Assembly: GCA_031431125.1 (NCBI GenBank)
Contig: JANPCX010000021.1
Coordinates: forward strand, 1-64,000
DNA: 64,000 nucleotides
DNA from: JANPCX01 sp031431125
GTDB lineage: Bacteria; Pseudomonadota; Gammaproteobacteria; Burkholderiales; Burkholderiaceae_C
Reading direction: 5' to 3'
Shown here piece after piece: positions 55,178-63,879 of the stretch. Under the pieces are notes generated by a model, which ran no database searches, was not told the origin of the DNA, and was given only the letters and a program-made list of their open reading frames with translations. Each line of letters opens with the position of its first letter. The stretch's first letter is position 1. A program made the position numbers and the translations under genes.

Positions 55178-56269
55178 TTGACGAGTGGTCCGCGCCCTGT
55201 CTTGCATGGCGACCGCAAGTTGCCTTTTCCAACCTGGCATTGTCCCGACGTGAACGACACGCTGCACGAGTTCAACGGCCCGCCTGACGGTTTCTTGCAC
55301 TGCTCGGCGCTTGATTTGCACCGTGTTTTGCCGGGACCGAGCCTGTTGCATTGGACAGGGCCGGGACCCAAACTCTTTGTTTCGGTGCTGCTGCACGGCA
55401 ATGAAGACGCGGGCCTCAAGGCTTTGCAGCGTTTGTTGCTTCAGTACCAAGGACGGGCTTTGCCCAGAGCCATGACCGTGTTCGTGGGCAACGTGCATGC
55501 CGCCGCAGCCGGTGTTCGTCACTTGCCAGAGCAGCCCGACTTCAACCGCATTTGGGCGAGCAGCGATGCTCATGTGTCGCCTTACCACCAGATGGCCGCG
55601 CAGGTGCTCAAGCGGATGCAACAGCAACCCTTGTACGCCGTGCTCGATCTGCACAACAACACCGGCCGCAACCCGCTTTACAGTTGCTTGTCATCCGACG
55701 AATCCACCCATCGCCAACTGGCCGCACTGTTCTCGCCCATCGTGGTCAGGGTTGATGGGCTGCGTTCTTTGAACGAGGTATTTAGCACGGTCGCACCGGC
55801 CATTTGCTGCGAGTGCGGCGAAATCGGCAACGAAGCGGGGGTTCAGCGTGCTCATGAGCTGCTTGAGTTATGCCTGGCGATGTCACCAGATGCCTTGAGT
55901 TCTGTGGACCACAGCAAATTGCAAGTGCTCGAAGCCTATGCCGAAATCCACGTCCCAGCCTCGGCCGCAATAGGCTTTGACGAAACACAAGCAGATTTGG
56001 ACTTGTGCCTGTCACCCGACATCGACTTGTTGAACTTCCTTCCCCTGCCCAAGGGCCAGGTGCTCGCCCAAGCCGGTCTGCACACCACTTACCCCCCCTT
56101 GGTGGCGCGTAATGTGAACGATGGACAAGTCCTTGATTTGTTTGTTCGCGACGGAAGGCTGATGCGCCTCAAAGAAGCCGCCATGGCTGCCATGCTCACA
56201 CCATCCGTCGCGGCCATCAGGCAGACCTGTTTGGGCTACCTGATGCGGCCTGTCGCAACAAGCCATTAG
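55178..56269 (+). CDS. Succinylglutamate desuccinylase/aspartoacylase-type (M14) deacylase
   Basis: The 363-residue protein has the zinc site of M14-type deacylases: VSVLLHGNEDAGLKAL (His and Glu, about residue 72) and LDLHNNTGRNPLYSC (His, about 155), with FVGNVHAAAAGVRHLPEQPDFNRIW in between (the NP..N and R substrate region). Relatives remove acyl groups from amino acids or cut gamma-glutamyl or peptide bonds. The frame begins with TTG at 55178; there is no clear ribosome binding site, so the start is uncertain. It sits inside the peptide ABC operon, so it may process the imported ligand. Repeat element C begins on the last base of its stop codon. Confidence 0.8.
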   Translation: MTSGPRPVLHGDRKLPFPTWHCPDVNDTLHEFNGPPDGFLHCSALDLHRVLPGPSLLHWTGPGPKLFVSVLLHGNEDAGLKALQRLLLQYQGRALPRAMTVFVGNVHAAAAGVRHLPEQPDFNRIWASSDAHVSPYHQMAAQVLKRMQQQPLYAVLDLHNNTGRNPLYSCLSSDESTHRQLAALFSPIVVRVDGLRSLNEVFSTVAPAICCECGEIGNEAGVQRAHELLELCLAMSPDALSSVDHSKLQVLEAYAEIHVPASAAIGFDETQADLDLCLSPDIDLLNFLPLPKGQVLAQAGLHTTYPPLVARNVNDGQVLDLFVRDGRLMRLKEAAMAAMLTPSVAAIRQTCLGYLMRPVATSH

Positions 56270-56533
56270 GGCCTGTTAACACTAAAAAGGCACCCGCGGG
56301 ACTCAGGTAACGGTCCGCATCAAGGCGCAAGGCGCAGCTGTAGCGAGCTACAGCGAGCACTTGCAACGCCGAGGGTGTCCGTTTCCTGAGATCACCCGCA
56401 GGGCCAGGCCAGAGGCAGGCGCTGGGCCGCGTTGCGCTTTCGTTGTGTGCCCGAGGCACACGGCCTCAACCACGCCTTGCCCAGCACCTGCCTCTGGCCT
56501 GGCGCGGGTGCCTTTTTAGTGTGAACAGGCCCT
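56269..56533. repeat. MITE-like element C with 30-bp terminal inverted repeats
   Basis: GGGCCTGTTAACACTAAAAA (56269-56288, continuing GGCACCCGCG to 56298) is inverted at 56504-56533 (29 of 30). The ends read AAAAAGGCACCCGCG and CGCGGGTGCCTTTTT, so the paired ends form a strong stem followed by a T run on both strands. On the minus strand the core at 56370-56321 has CGTTGCAA, a hairpin GCTGTAG/CTACAGC and TTGCGCCTTG. It lies between the M14 gene and the first permease gene (starts 14 nt later). Confidence 0.85.
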
Positions 56534-56547
56534 AATGCGAGCCCACG

Positions 56548-57522
56548 ATGTTTGAATTCATCCTTCGTCGCTTACTGCAAAGCATTTTGGTGCTTTGGGT
56601 GATGTCCGTGCTGGTATTTGCGGGCGTGTTTGTGGTGGGCAACCCCGCCGACATTTTGGTTAGCCTGGACGCAGAGCCCGCAGACCGCGCCCGCGTCATC
56701 GCCAACCTCGGGCTGGACAAACCGCTGCCGCTGCAGTACCTCACTTTTTTGAAGAATGCCCTGGCCGGTGACTTGGGCACCTCCTTTGTACAAGGTGTGC
56801 CCGCTGTGCAACTGGTGTTAGAAAAAATGCCCGCCACCTTGGAGTTGGCCATAGCGGCCATGCTCATCGCCATCGTGCTCGGTATTCCGCTGGGGCTGTG
56901 GGCGGGTTTGAAGCCCGAGTCCTTCGCGGCCAAAACCATCATGACGGCATCTATTCTCGGTTTCTCGCTGCCCACCTTCTGGGTCGGACTGATGCTCATC
57001 ATGGTGTTCGCGGTGCAACTCGGTTGGTTGCCCGCGGGTGGCCGCGGCCCCACCACCGAGGTGCTGGGATTGCAGTTGGCGATCTTCAGCGTGGACGGCT
57101 GGCGACACCTGGCATTGCCCGCACTCAACCTGGCACTCTTCAAGCTCTCGCTCATCACCCGCCTCACCCGTGCTGGCACACGTGAAGCCTTGACCCAAGA
57201 CTATGTAAAGTTCGCCCGCGCCAAGGGGCTGTCACCCACCCGCGTGGTGGGCGTACACGTGCTCAAGAACATCATGATCCCTATCGTCACCGTGGTGGCA
57301 CTGGAGTTTGGTGCTTTGATCGCTTTCGCTGTGGTCACTGAGACCATCTTCGCCTACCCGGGCATGGGCAAACTCATCATCGACTCCATCAACCTGCTCG
57401 ACCGCCCGGTGGTGGTGGCTTACTTGCTCATCATCGTGAGCATGTTCATCGTCATCAATTTACTGGTGGACATTGCTTATTCGGTGCTGGATCCTCGGGT
57501 GCGTTTGGGGTCGCTTGAATGA
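56548..57522 (+). CDS. Dipeptide-type ABC transporter permease (DppB-like)
   Basis: The 324-residue membrane protein has six hydrophobic segments and the DppB/OppB pattern: FILRRLLQSILVLWVMSVLVFAG at the N terminus, the large periplasmic loop, and the EAA-type loop TREALTQDYVKFARAKGLSPTRVVGVHVLKN (about 210-240) that contacts the ATPase. It ends with an IAYSVLDPRVRLG motif typical of this subunit and overlaps the next permease by 4 nt. Repeat element C separates it from the upstream deacylase gene. Confidence 0.94.
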   Translation: MFEFILRRLLQSILVLWVMSVLVFAGVFVVGNPADILVSLDAEPADRARVIANLGLDKPLPLQYLTFLKNALAGDLGTSFVQGVPAVQLVLEKMPATLELAIAAMLIAIVLGIPLGLWAGLKPESFAAKTIMTASILGFSLPTFWVGLMLIMVFAVQLGWLPAGGRGPTTEVLGLQLAIFSVDGWRHLALPALNLALFKLSLITRLTRAGTREALTQDYVKFARAKGLSPTRVVGVHVLKNIMIPIVTVVALEFGALIAFAVVTETIFAYPGMGKLIIDSINLLDRPVVVAYLLIIVSMFIVINLLVDIAYSVLDPRVRLGSLE

Positions 57523-58406
57523 ATCCAGTCGATAGCCCTCTGCGCCTCTTCTTGCGTCAGTTCAGCGACTCGAAGCTCGCCGTTGTGGGCGCGCTCGTGC
57601 TCGCGTTGCTGTTGCTGGCCGCCTTGTTCGCACCGCTGATTTCCCCGCAAAACCCCTATGACCTGGCGCAGCTCGACATCATGGATTCGCGCCAAGCCCC
57701 GGGAACATCCAGCGCCAGCACCGGCAAGCTTTTTGTTTTTGGCACCGACGAACAAGGCCGCGACCTGCTTTCGGCCATGCTGTATGGCCTTCGCATCTCT
57801 CTGAGCATTGGCGCCTTGGCCACTTTGTTGGCCTTGAGCATTGGGGTCTCTTTGGGCCTCATGGCTGGTTATGCGGGTGGGCGCTTCGAGTCCCTGCTGA
57901 TGCGTTTGGTGGACATTCAGCTGTCCTTCCCCGCCATCTTGCTGGCCTTGATCTTGATCTCGGTGCTCAAGCCTGGCGTGGGCAACGTCGTCATCGCCTT
58001 GGTCGCAGTGCAGTGGGCCTACTACGCCCGCACGGTGCGTTCGGCCGCCCTCGTCGAGCGCAAAAAAGAATACATTGAAGCGGCCCGGGGTTTGGGCCTG
58101 TCCCATGCACGCATCGTCTTCAAACACCTGCTGCCCAATTGTTTGCCACCCGTCATCGTCGTGGCAGCTTTGCAAGTGGCCAATGCGATTGCGTTGGAGG
58201 CGACTTTGTCTTTTCTGGGCCTGGGTGTGCCCATCACCGAACCTTCTCTGGGCCTCTTGATCGCCAATGGGCAGCAGCATTTGCTCTCGGGCAAGTACTG
58301 GATGTCGATTTACCCCGGCTTGTTGCTGCTGACCAGCATCCTGGCCATCAACCTCGTCGCCGATCAATTGCGTGATGTGCTCAACCCTCGGCTGCAAAAA
58401 CAATGA
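57519..58406 (+). CDS. Dipeptide-type ABC transporter permease (DppC-like)
   Basis: The 295-residue membrane protein has six hydrophobic segments, the DppC-type N-terminal region with NPYDLAQLDIMD (about 45), GTDEQGRDLLSAMLYGLRISLSIG (about 75-98) and the EAA-type loop RKKEYIEAARGLGLSHARIVFKHLLPN (about 185). It forms the translocation pore with the preceding permease. Both ends overlap neighbours by 4 nt (ATGA), so translation is coupled. Confidence 0.94.
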   Translation: MNPVDSPLRLFLRQFSDSKLAVVGALVLALLLLAALFAPLISPQNPYDLAQLDIMDSRQAPGTSSASTGKLFVFGTDEQGRDLLSAMLYGLRISLSIGALATLLALSIGVSLGLMAGYAGGRFESLLMRLVDIQLSFPAILLALILISVLKPGVGNVVIALVAVQWAYYARTVRSAALVERKKEYIEAARGLGLSHARIVFKHLLPNCLPPVIVVAALQVANAIALEATLSFLGLGVPITEPSLGLLIANGQQHLLSGKYWMSIYPGLLLLTSILAINLVADQLRDVLNPRLQKQ

Positions 58407-59407
58407 ACGCGCCTTCCTCTGCCACGCCTACTTTGCAAGTGCGGGGCCTGCAAACCCAGTTCTTCACCCGCGCGGGTGTGGCCAAGGCGGTGGACGATGT
58501 TTCTTTTGACGTCGGCCGCGGCCAGATCATGGGCTTGGTGGGCGAGTCGGGCTCGGGCAAGTCGATGACGGGATATTCCATCCTGGGACTGATCGACCCG
58601 CCCGGCCAAGTGGTGGCAGGAGAGGTACTGCTCACCCCGAAAAACGGTCAAACCGTCGATCTGCGTCGCCTGCCCCCGAAAGACATGCAACACGTACGCG
58701 GCAACCGGGTAGCGATGATTTTTCAAGACCCGATGATGACGCTCAACCCCGTGTTGCGCATCGACACGCAAATGATCGAGGCGATTCAGGCTCACTTTCC
58801 CGTCTCACGTCAAGACGCCTTAGCCCGTGCCTTGGCTGCCCTGGTCAAGGTCGGCATTCCCTCACCCGAAGAACGGCTCGTGGCCTACCCGCACCAGTTC
58901 AGTGGCGGCATGCGCCAGCGTGTGGCCATTGCCATTGCCATGCTCAACGAGCCGGACCTCATCATTGCCGATGAGCCCACCACGGCCCTGGATGTGACCA
59001 TCCAAGGGCAAATCCTCTCCGAGATGCAAACCCTGTGCCGCGAGTCCGGCACCGCCCTCATATGGATCACCCACGATTTGTCTGTGGTGGCCGGTTTGGC
59101 TGACACGGTAGCCGTGATGTACGCGGGGCGCATCGTGGAGCAAGGCACGGTAGAGCAGGTCTTGAGCCAACCCCGCCATCCGTATACCCATGGGCTGATG
59201 GCCAGCAGCCCATCACGCAATCCGCGAGGACAACCGTTGCAACAGATTTTGGGCATGACACCGTCGCTGCTGAACTTGCCTGTGGGTTGTGCGTTTGCGC
59301 CGCGTTGTGGTTTTGCAGACGGCGCGTGCAACGAAGCGCCGCCGCTGAGGTCCTGGGACGGTCGCCAGCTGCGCTGTGTTCATCCTGTGGGTGGAGAGGC
59401 CGCATGA
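58403..59407 (+). CDS. Dipeptide-type ABC transporter ATP-binding protein (DppD-like)
   Basis: The 334-residue ATPase has Walker A VGESGSGKSMTGYS (about residue 45), Q loop MIFQDPMMTLNPVLRI, signature QFSGGMRQRVAIAIAM (about 163), Walker B LIIADEPTTALDVT (about 186) and the C-terminal OppD/DppD oligopeptide domain with cysteines (CAFAPRCGFADGAC, about 300). Those cysteines often bind an iron-sulfur cluster. Overlaps both neighbours by 4 nt. Confidence 0.95.
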   Translation: MNAPSSATPTLQVRGLQTQFFTRAGVAKAVDDVSFDVGRGQIMGLVGESGSGKSMTGYSILGLIDPPGQVVAGEVLLTPKNGQTVDLRRLPPKDMQHVRGNRVAMIFQDPMMTLNPVLRIDTQMIEAIQAHFPVSRQDALARALAALVKVGIPSPEERLVAYPHQFSGGMRQRVAIAIAMLNEPDLIIADEPTTALDVTIQGQILSEMQTLCRESGTALIWITHDLSVVAGLADTVAVMYAGRIVEQGTVEQVLSQPRHPYTHGLMASSPSRNPRGQPLQQILGMTPSLLNLPVGCAFAPRCGFADGACNEAPPLRSWDGRQLRCVHPVGGEAA

Positions 59408-60453
59408 GCGAAACATCCTCCACGCTGCCGTCAAGCCCCCCTTTGCTGGAACTGAAAGCCGTCTCCAAACGCTTCAGCAAACGGCTGGACTTTGCGGCCA
59501 AGCTGGCCAAACGATTGGGGGCCAAGGTGCAAGAGCACACCGTGCACGCGGTCGATCGGGTGTCGCTGGCCATCCAACCGGGCGAGGTGGTGGGATTGGT
59601 GGGCGAATCGGGCTGCGGCAAGTCCACCCTGGGCCGCATGGCGGCGGGCCTGCACACCCTCACCGAAGGCGAGCGGTTGTTCAATGGCGAAAACACGCAG
59701 ACCTTGCTAGAGCGGCTGTCCGCCGCCGACTACCGGCGCCACATGCTCGGCATTCAAATGATTTTTCAAGACCCCTATGCCAGCTTGAACCCCAGGCTGC
59801 GGGTGAAAGACATCATTGGCGAAGCACCCGTTGCCCACGGCCTCATCACTGCTGCCGAACAAGAAAGCAGGGTGGCCGAGCTGATGACGCAAGTCGGCCT
59901 GGACCCCCAGTTCATGCGCCGCTTTCCGCACCAGTTCTCAGGTGGCCAGCGGGCGCGTATCGGCATTGCCAGAGCGCTGGCGGTCAACCCCAATTTTTTG
60001 ATTTGTGATGAAGCCGTGGCGGCGCTGGATGTGTCGATCCAGGCCCAGGTCATCAACCTTTTCATGCAACTGCGGCACGACCTCAACCTGACCTACCTCT
60101 TCATCAGCCACGACCTCGGTGTGGTGCGCCACATCAGCGACCGTGTGGTCATCATGTACCTGGGCCGGGTGGTGGAGTCAGCCCCTGCCGACGACGTATT
60201 TACCCATCCCTTGCACCCCTACACCCAAGCGCTGCTGGCTGAAGCGCCGACACTGCAGGTGAAGAAAAAAACGTATGTCGCCATCAAAGGGGAAATTCCT
60301 TCTCCCTTGCACCCGCCAACGGGTTGCCACTTCCATCCGCGCTGTCCATTGGCCATGGAGCGCTGCAAAAATGAGATACCGACATTGAAGCCGCACGCTT
60401 CAAACCAGTGGGTGTCTTGCCATTGGGTCGACCAACAACGGTCAGCCCGGTAA
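59404..60453 (+). CDS. Dipeptide-type ABC transporter ATP-binding protein (DppF-like)
   Basis: The 349-residue ATPase has Walker A VGESGCGKSTLGRMAAGL (about residue 68), Q loop MIFQDPYASLNPRLRV (about 120), signature QFSGGQRARIGIARAL (about 178) and Walker B FLICDEAVAALDVS (about 200), where the usual DEPVSALD has lost its proline. A C-terminal oligopeptide domain with HPRCPLAMERC follows. The ATG at 59404 overlaps the stop of the preceding gene (ATGA); the longer frame from 59287 is inside that gene. It is the last gene of the operon. Confidence 0.94.
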   Translation: MSETSSTLPSSPPLLELKAVSKRFSKRLDFAAKLAKRLGAKVQEHTVHAVDRVSLAIQPGEVVGLVGESGCGKSTLGRMAAGLHTLTEGERLFNGENTQTLLERLSAADYRRHMLGIQMIFQDPYASLNPRLRVKDIIGEAPVAHGLITAAEQESRVAELMTQVGLDPQFMRRFPHQFSGGQRARIGIARALAVNPNFLICDEAVAALDVSIQAQVINLFMQLRHDLNLTYLFISHDLGVVRHISDRVVIMYLGRVVESAPADDVFTHPLHPYTQALLAEAPTLQVKKKTYVAIKGEIPSPLHPPTGCHFHPRCPLAMERCKNEIPTLKPHASNQWVSCHWVDQQRSAR

Positions 60454-60532
60454 ACCCAAACGCGTTGTTGTTGGCGCTGCTTTTTTTCAACAACCGCACT
60501 GCGTTTGGCAGGTGGCGTTGGCATACAACGCT

Positions 60533-60553
60533 CAAGAGGGGCGTGCCCCCTTG
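60533..60553. terminator. Possible terminator between convergent operon ends
   Basis: CAAG-A-GGGG at 60533-60541 pairs with CCCC-CTTG at 60546-60553 around CGTG, leaving one bulged A. A short T-rich stretch (GGTTTAG) follows. It lies 80 nt after the last transporter gene and 119 nt before the ald stop. Confidence 0.45.
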
Positions 60554-60671
60554 GTTTAGCACCTGATTTAGCTGATAACCCGCTGACTCCGATTGGATGA
60601 AGGCGCTTCATCAAGCGCCGTCATCCACCGACGTCAACCTGTTCCTGCGTCAAACACACCGATCGATGCGA

Positions 60672-61784
60672 TCAAATCAAGCTGTCGGCGGCGTGATAGT
60701 CGTAGCCCAAATCTCGCGCAACCGCTTCATAAGTCACCTGTCCACGGGCCACATTCAAGCCCGCCTTCAGGTGAACATTGTCTTTTAAGGCCTGCTTCCA
60801 ACCTTTCTCGGCCAATGCGAGCCCATGGGCGATGGTGGCATTGTTCAAGGCGAAGGTCGACGTCCGAGCGACAGCACCCGGCATATTGGCCACACAGTAA
60901 TGCACCACGCCATCAACGACATAGGTCGGCTCGGCATGCGTCGTTGCATGCGAGGTTTCAAAACAACCGCCCTGGTCTATGGCCACATCCACGACAACGG
61001 CGCCCTTTTTCATGCTGCTGATCATGTCGCGGGTCACCAGCTTGGGCGCTGCGGCGCCAGGAACCAAAACGCCCCCAATCACCAAGTCCGCATTCAGAAC
61101 TTTATCTTCCAGGGAATGCACACTTGAATACAGCGTGTGGATACGGTTGCCGAACACCAGGTCGAGCTGGCGCAACCGATCCACATTTTTGTCCATCACA
61201 GTCACGCGTGCACCCAAACCTACCGCCATTTGGGTCGCGTGCGTACCCACCACACCAGCACCAATCACCAGGACATGGGCTGCTTCCACACCCGGAACAC
61301 CGCCGAGCAAGACGCCGCTGCCACCTTTGCTCTTCTCAAGATGTGCCGCTCCGGCCTGAATGCTCATTCGACCGGCCACTTCACTCATGGGCGCAAGCAG
61401 TGGCAAACCGCCGCCAAGTCCCGTGATGGTTTCATAGGCAATGCAAATGGCGCCTGATTTAACCAACGCCGCTGTTTGCTCTGGATCCGGCGCAAGATGC
61501 AAATAGGTGTACAGGATTTGTCCCTCGCGCAGCATGGCGCATTCATGCGCCTGGGGCTCTTTGACTTTGACAATCATGTCGGTGCCTGCAAACACCTCGG
61601 CCGCATCGGCTGCCATCTTGGCCCCGGCCGCCACATACATTGCGTCGTCCAAACCGACTCCCAATCCAGCACCCTTTTGCACAAGAACCTGGTGGCCCCG
61701 TGACGTGAACTCACGCACACTGGCGGGGGTCAGCCCGACACGGTACTCATGATTCTTGATTTCTTTGGGACATCCGATACGCAT
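60672..61784 (-). CDS. ald: Alanine dehydrogenase
   Basis: The 370-residue enzyme reversibly deaminates L-alanine to pyruvate with NAD. It shows MRIGCPKEIKNHEYRVGLTPASVREF at the N terminus, the conserved KVKEPQAHE (Lys75 region) and LYTYLHLAPD with the catalytic His near residue 96, and the NAD-binding VLVIGAGVVGTHATQMAVGLGARVTVMDK (about 170-198), followed by GALVPGAKAPKL-type GGVLVPGAAAPKLV. Length is normal. It is convergent with the peptide transporter operon and divergent from the gamma-glutamyltransferase gene (277 nt between starts), so it may use alanine released from peptides. Confidence 0.96.
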   Translation of the reverse strand: MRIGCPKEIKNHEYRVGLTPASVREFTSRGHQVLVQKGAGLGVGLDDAMYVAAGAKMAADAAEVFAGTDMIVKVKEPQAHECAMLREGQILYTYLHLAPDPEQTAALVKSGAICIAYETITGLGGGLPLLAPMSEVAGRMSIQAGAAHLEKSKGGSGVLLGGVPGVEAAHVLVIGAGVVGTHATQMAVGLGARVTVMDKNVDRLRQLDLVFGNRIHTLYSSVHSLEDKVLNADLVIGGVLVPGAAAPKLVTRDMISSMKKGAVVVDVAIDQGGCFETSHATTHAEPTYVVDGVVHYCVANMPGAVARTSTFALNNATIAHGLALAEKGWKQALKDNVHLKAGLNVARGQVTYEAVARDLGYDYHAADSLI

Positions 61785-62061
61785 GACTTGTCTCCTTGAC
61801 GGTGGGTTTCTCGGTCCACATTTTTAGACCGCAGGCGCATGTTCGTCGGTTGACTCCAAGATGAGCAAATGGTATTGAAAATACTGTGATTGCATTAGCA
61901 ACACTAATGTTGAGATTGAAACAGATTGCAGACCTTTTTCAGAAGAGCGCACGTCGTTCGCAAGAGCGGTCACGCCGACGAAAGCGCAATCTCCGATGCC
62001 CCGATGCATCACAATCTGGCGCTCCATGATGTACAACCTTAGGCGGCCTTCCACAGAGCCG

Positions 62062-63879
62062 ATGGCAGAGTTCAAAATCTGCAAGCTGAGCGGCGTCAAG
62101 GCAGCTTGTCTCGCCAGCCTGCTGCTCGGTGGCTGCGCTGCGACCCCCACAGTCATCGCACCCCCCGTTGTTCCAACAAGCGCCACACCACCCGCGCCAG
62201 AGGCGTCCTCCGGTTGGACCGACAAACCTGGCTGGTCGTCCAAGAACTGGATGGTGGCCGCAGCCAATCCACTGGCCTCTGACGTGGGTGCGGCCATCCT
62301 CAAAGCAGGCGGCTCTGCCGTCGATGCGGCCATCGCGGTGCAACTGGTGCTCACCTTGGTCGAGCCCCAGTCCAGCGGCATCGGCGGCGGTGCCTTCTTG
62401 GTGCACTTTGACGGCAAACAAGTGCAAACCTTTGACGGCCGTGAAACCGCGCCCGCAGCCGCGCGGGACGACCTCTTCATCGGCAGCAACCAACAACCCT
62501 TGCCCTTCCCGGCTGCGGTGGTGGGTGGCCGTTCGGTGGGGGTGCCCGGCGTATTGCGCATGCTCGCTCTGGCCCATGCGCAACATGGGCGCTTGCCTTG
62601 GGCGCGCTTGTTTGAGCCCGCCATCAGCTTGGCGGAAGAAGGTTTTGTCATCAGCCCGCGTTTGGCCCGTTTGATTGAAACGGACCAAGCCTTGATGCTG
62701 GACCCCACGGCGCGCGCCTACTTTTATGAAACCGATGGCCTCCCCAAAACCGCCGGCACGCTGTTGAAGAACCCGGCCCTGGCGACCACCCTGCGTGACA
62801 TCGCGCAGCACGGCCCGAAAGTTTTTTACCAAGGCGACTTGGCCTTGGCCATCGTGAACAAAGTACGTGAGCACCCGAGCAATCCCGGCCTCTTGGCCTT
62901 AGACGACCTGGCCAACTACCAAGCCAAAGAACGCGCCGCGCTGTGTTTTAACTACCGCCACACCCGCATCTGCGGCATGCCGCCGCCCTCCTCCGGCACG
63001 GTGGCTTTGGCGCAAATTTTCGGCATGTTGGAAACCATGAACATGGCCGCCGACAAGCCCCGACGCTTGCCAGACGGTCGCTGGTTGTTGGCCCCCCAAG
63101 CCGTGCATGCTTACAGCGAAGCCGCGCGCCTGGCCTATGCCGACCGAGCCCAGTACCTGGCCGACCCCGACTTCGTCGACGTGCCCATCCGAGGGTTGAT
63201 GGCGCCTGCCTACTTGGCGCAGCGCCGAACTTTGATCAAAGAACAGTCCATGGGCACGGCAATTGCCGGACAACCCGAGGGCGTCTCCATCAGTGCCGCG
63301 CCTGACACCAGCCCCGAGCTCCCGTCCACCTCCCACATCTCGGTGGTGGATGCCTGGGGCCAGGCCATCTCCATGACCACCACCATCGAAGACGCCTTCG
63401 GTTCGCGCCAAATGGTGCGCGGCTTTTTGCTCAACAACCAACTCACCGATTTTTCATTCGCACCGCGTGATGCGGCGGGCCGCCCTGTCGCCAACCGCGT
63501 GCAGCCGGGCAAACGGCCACGCTCGTCCATGTCGCCCCTCTTGGTCTTCGACCGGCAAAGCGGCCAGCTCCTGATGACCCTGGGTTCCCCAGGAGGCTCG
63601 GCCATCATCAATTACGTGGGCAAGGTTTTGCTCGGCACCGTCGACTGGGGCTTGAACATGCAAGACGCCATCACCTTGCCCAACTTCGGCAGCCGCAACG
63701 GGCCGACCGAGTTGGAAGCCGGCCGCATCGATGCCGACCTGGTCACCGCACTCCATGCAAAGGGGCACAACCTGCGCGTGATCGAACTAACCTCTGGCCT
63801 GCAGGGCATCGCGCGTACACCAAGCGGTTGGTTCGGTGGCGCAGATCCACGGCGTGAAGGGGTGGCGCGGGGAGAGTGA
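62062..63879 (+). CDS. ggt: Gamma-glutamyltransferase, predicted lipoprotein
   Basis: The 605-residue enzyme belongs to the Ntn-hydrolase family T3: NPLASDVGAAILKAGGSAVDAAIAVQLVLTLVEPQSSGIGGGAFLVHFDGKQV (about 70-122), DGRETAPAAA, and the self-cleavage site PSTSHISVVDAWG with the nucleophilic threonine at about residue 422, followed by GSRQMVRGFLLNNQLTDFS and RPRSSMSPLLVF. It cleaves gamma-glutamyl bonds, for example of glutathione, in the periplasm. The N terminus from the ATG at 62062 is a lipoprotein signal with lipobox LLGGC, unusual but known among relatives. In-frame ATGs at 61996 and 62026 are possible but would bury that signal. Confidence 0.9.
   Translation: MAEFKICKLSGVKAACLASLLLGGCAATPTVIAPPVVPTSATPPAPEASSGWTDKPGWSSKNWMVAAANPLASDVGAAILKAGGSAVDAAIAVQLVLTLVEPQSSGIGGGAFLVHFDGKQVQTFDGRETAPAAARDDLFIGSNQQPLPFPAAVVGGRSVGVPGVLRMLALAHAQHGRLPWARLFEPAISLAEEGFVISPRLARLIETDQALMLDPTARAYFYETDGLPKTAGTLLKNPALATTLRDIAQHGPKVFYQGDLALAIVNKVREHPSNPGLLALDDLANYQAKERAALCFNYRHTRICGMPPPSSGTVALAQIFGMLETMNMAADKPRRLPDGRWLLAPQAVHAYSEAARLAYADRAQYLADPDFVDVPIRGLMAPAYLAQRRTLIKEQSMGTAIAGQPEGVSISAAPDTSPELPSTSHISVVDAWGQAISMTTTIEDAFGSRQMVRGFLLNNQLTDFSFAPRDAAGRPVANRVQPGKRPRSSMSPLLVFDRQSGQLLMTLGSPGGSAIINYVGKVLLGTVDWGLNMQDAITLPNFGSRNGPTELEAGRIDADLVTALHAKGHNLRVIELTSGLQGIARTPSGWFGGADPRREGVARGE

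Noticed and set aside
41299..56533. The hairpin-core elements as integron attC sites
   Set aside because: The CGTTGCAA and TTGCGCC blocks do not match the RYYYAAC/GTTRRRY pairing expected of attC ends, no integrase is present, and the terminal inverted repeats do not fit.
60454..60671. Possible further repeat element between the transporter operon and ald
   Set aside because: It contains hairpins and a T run but lacks the CGTTGCAA/TTGCGCCT core and terminal repeats of the other elements.
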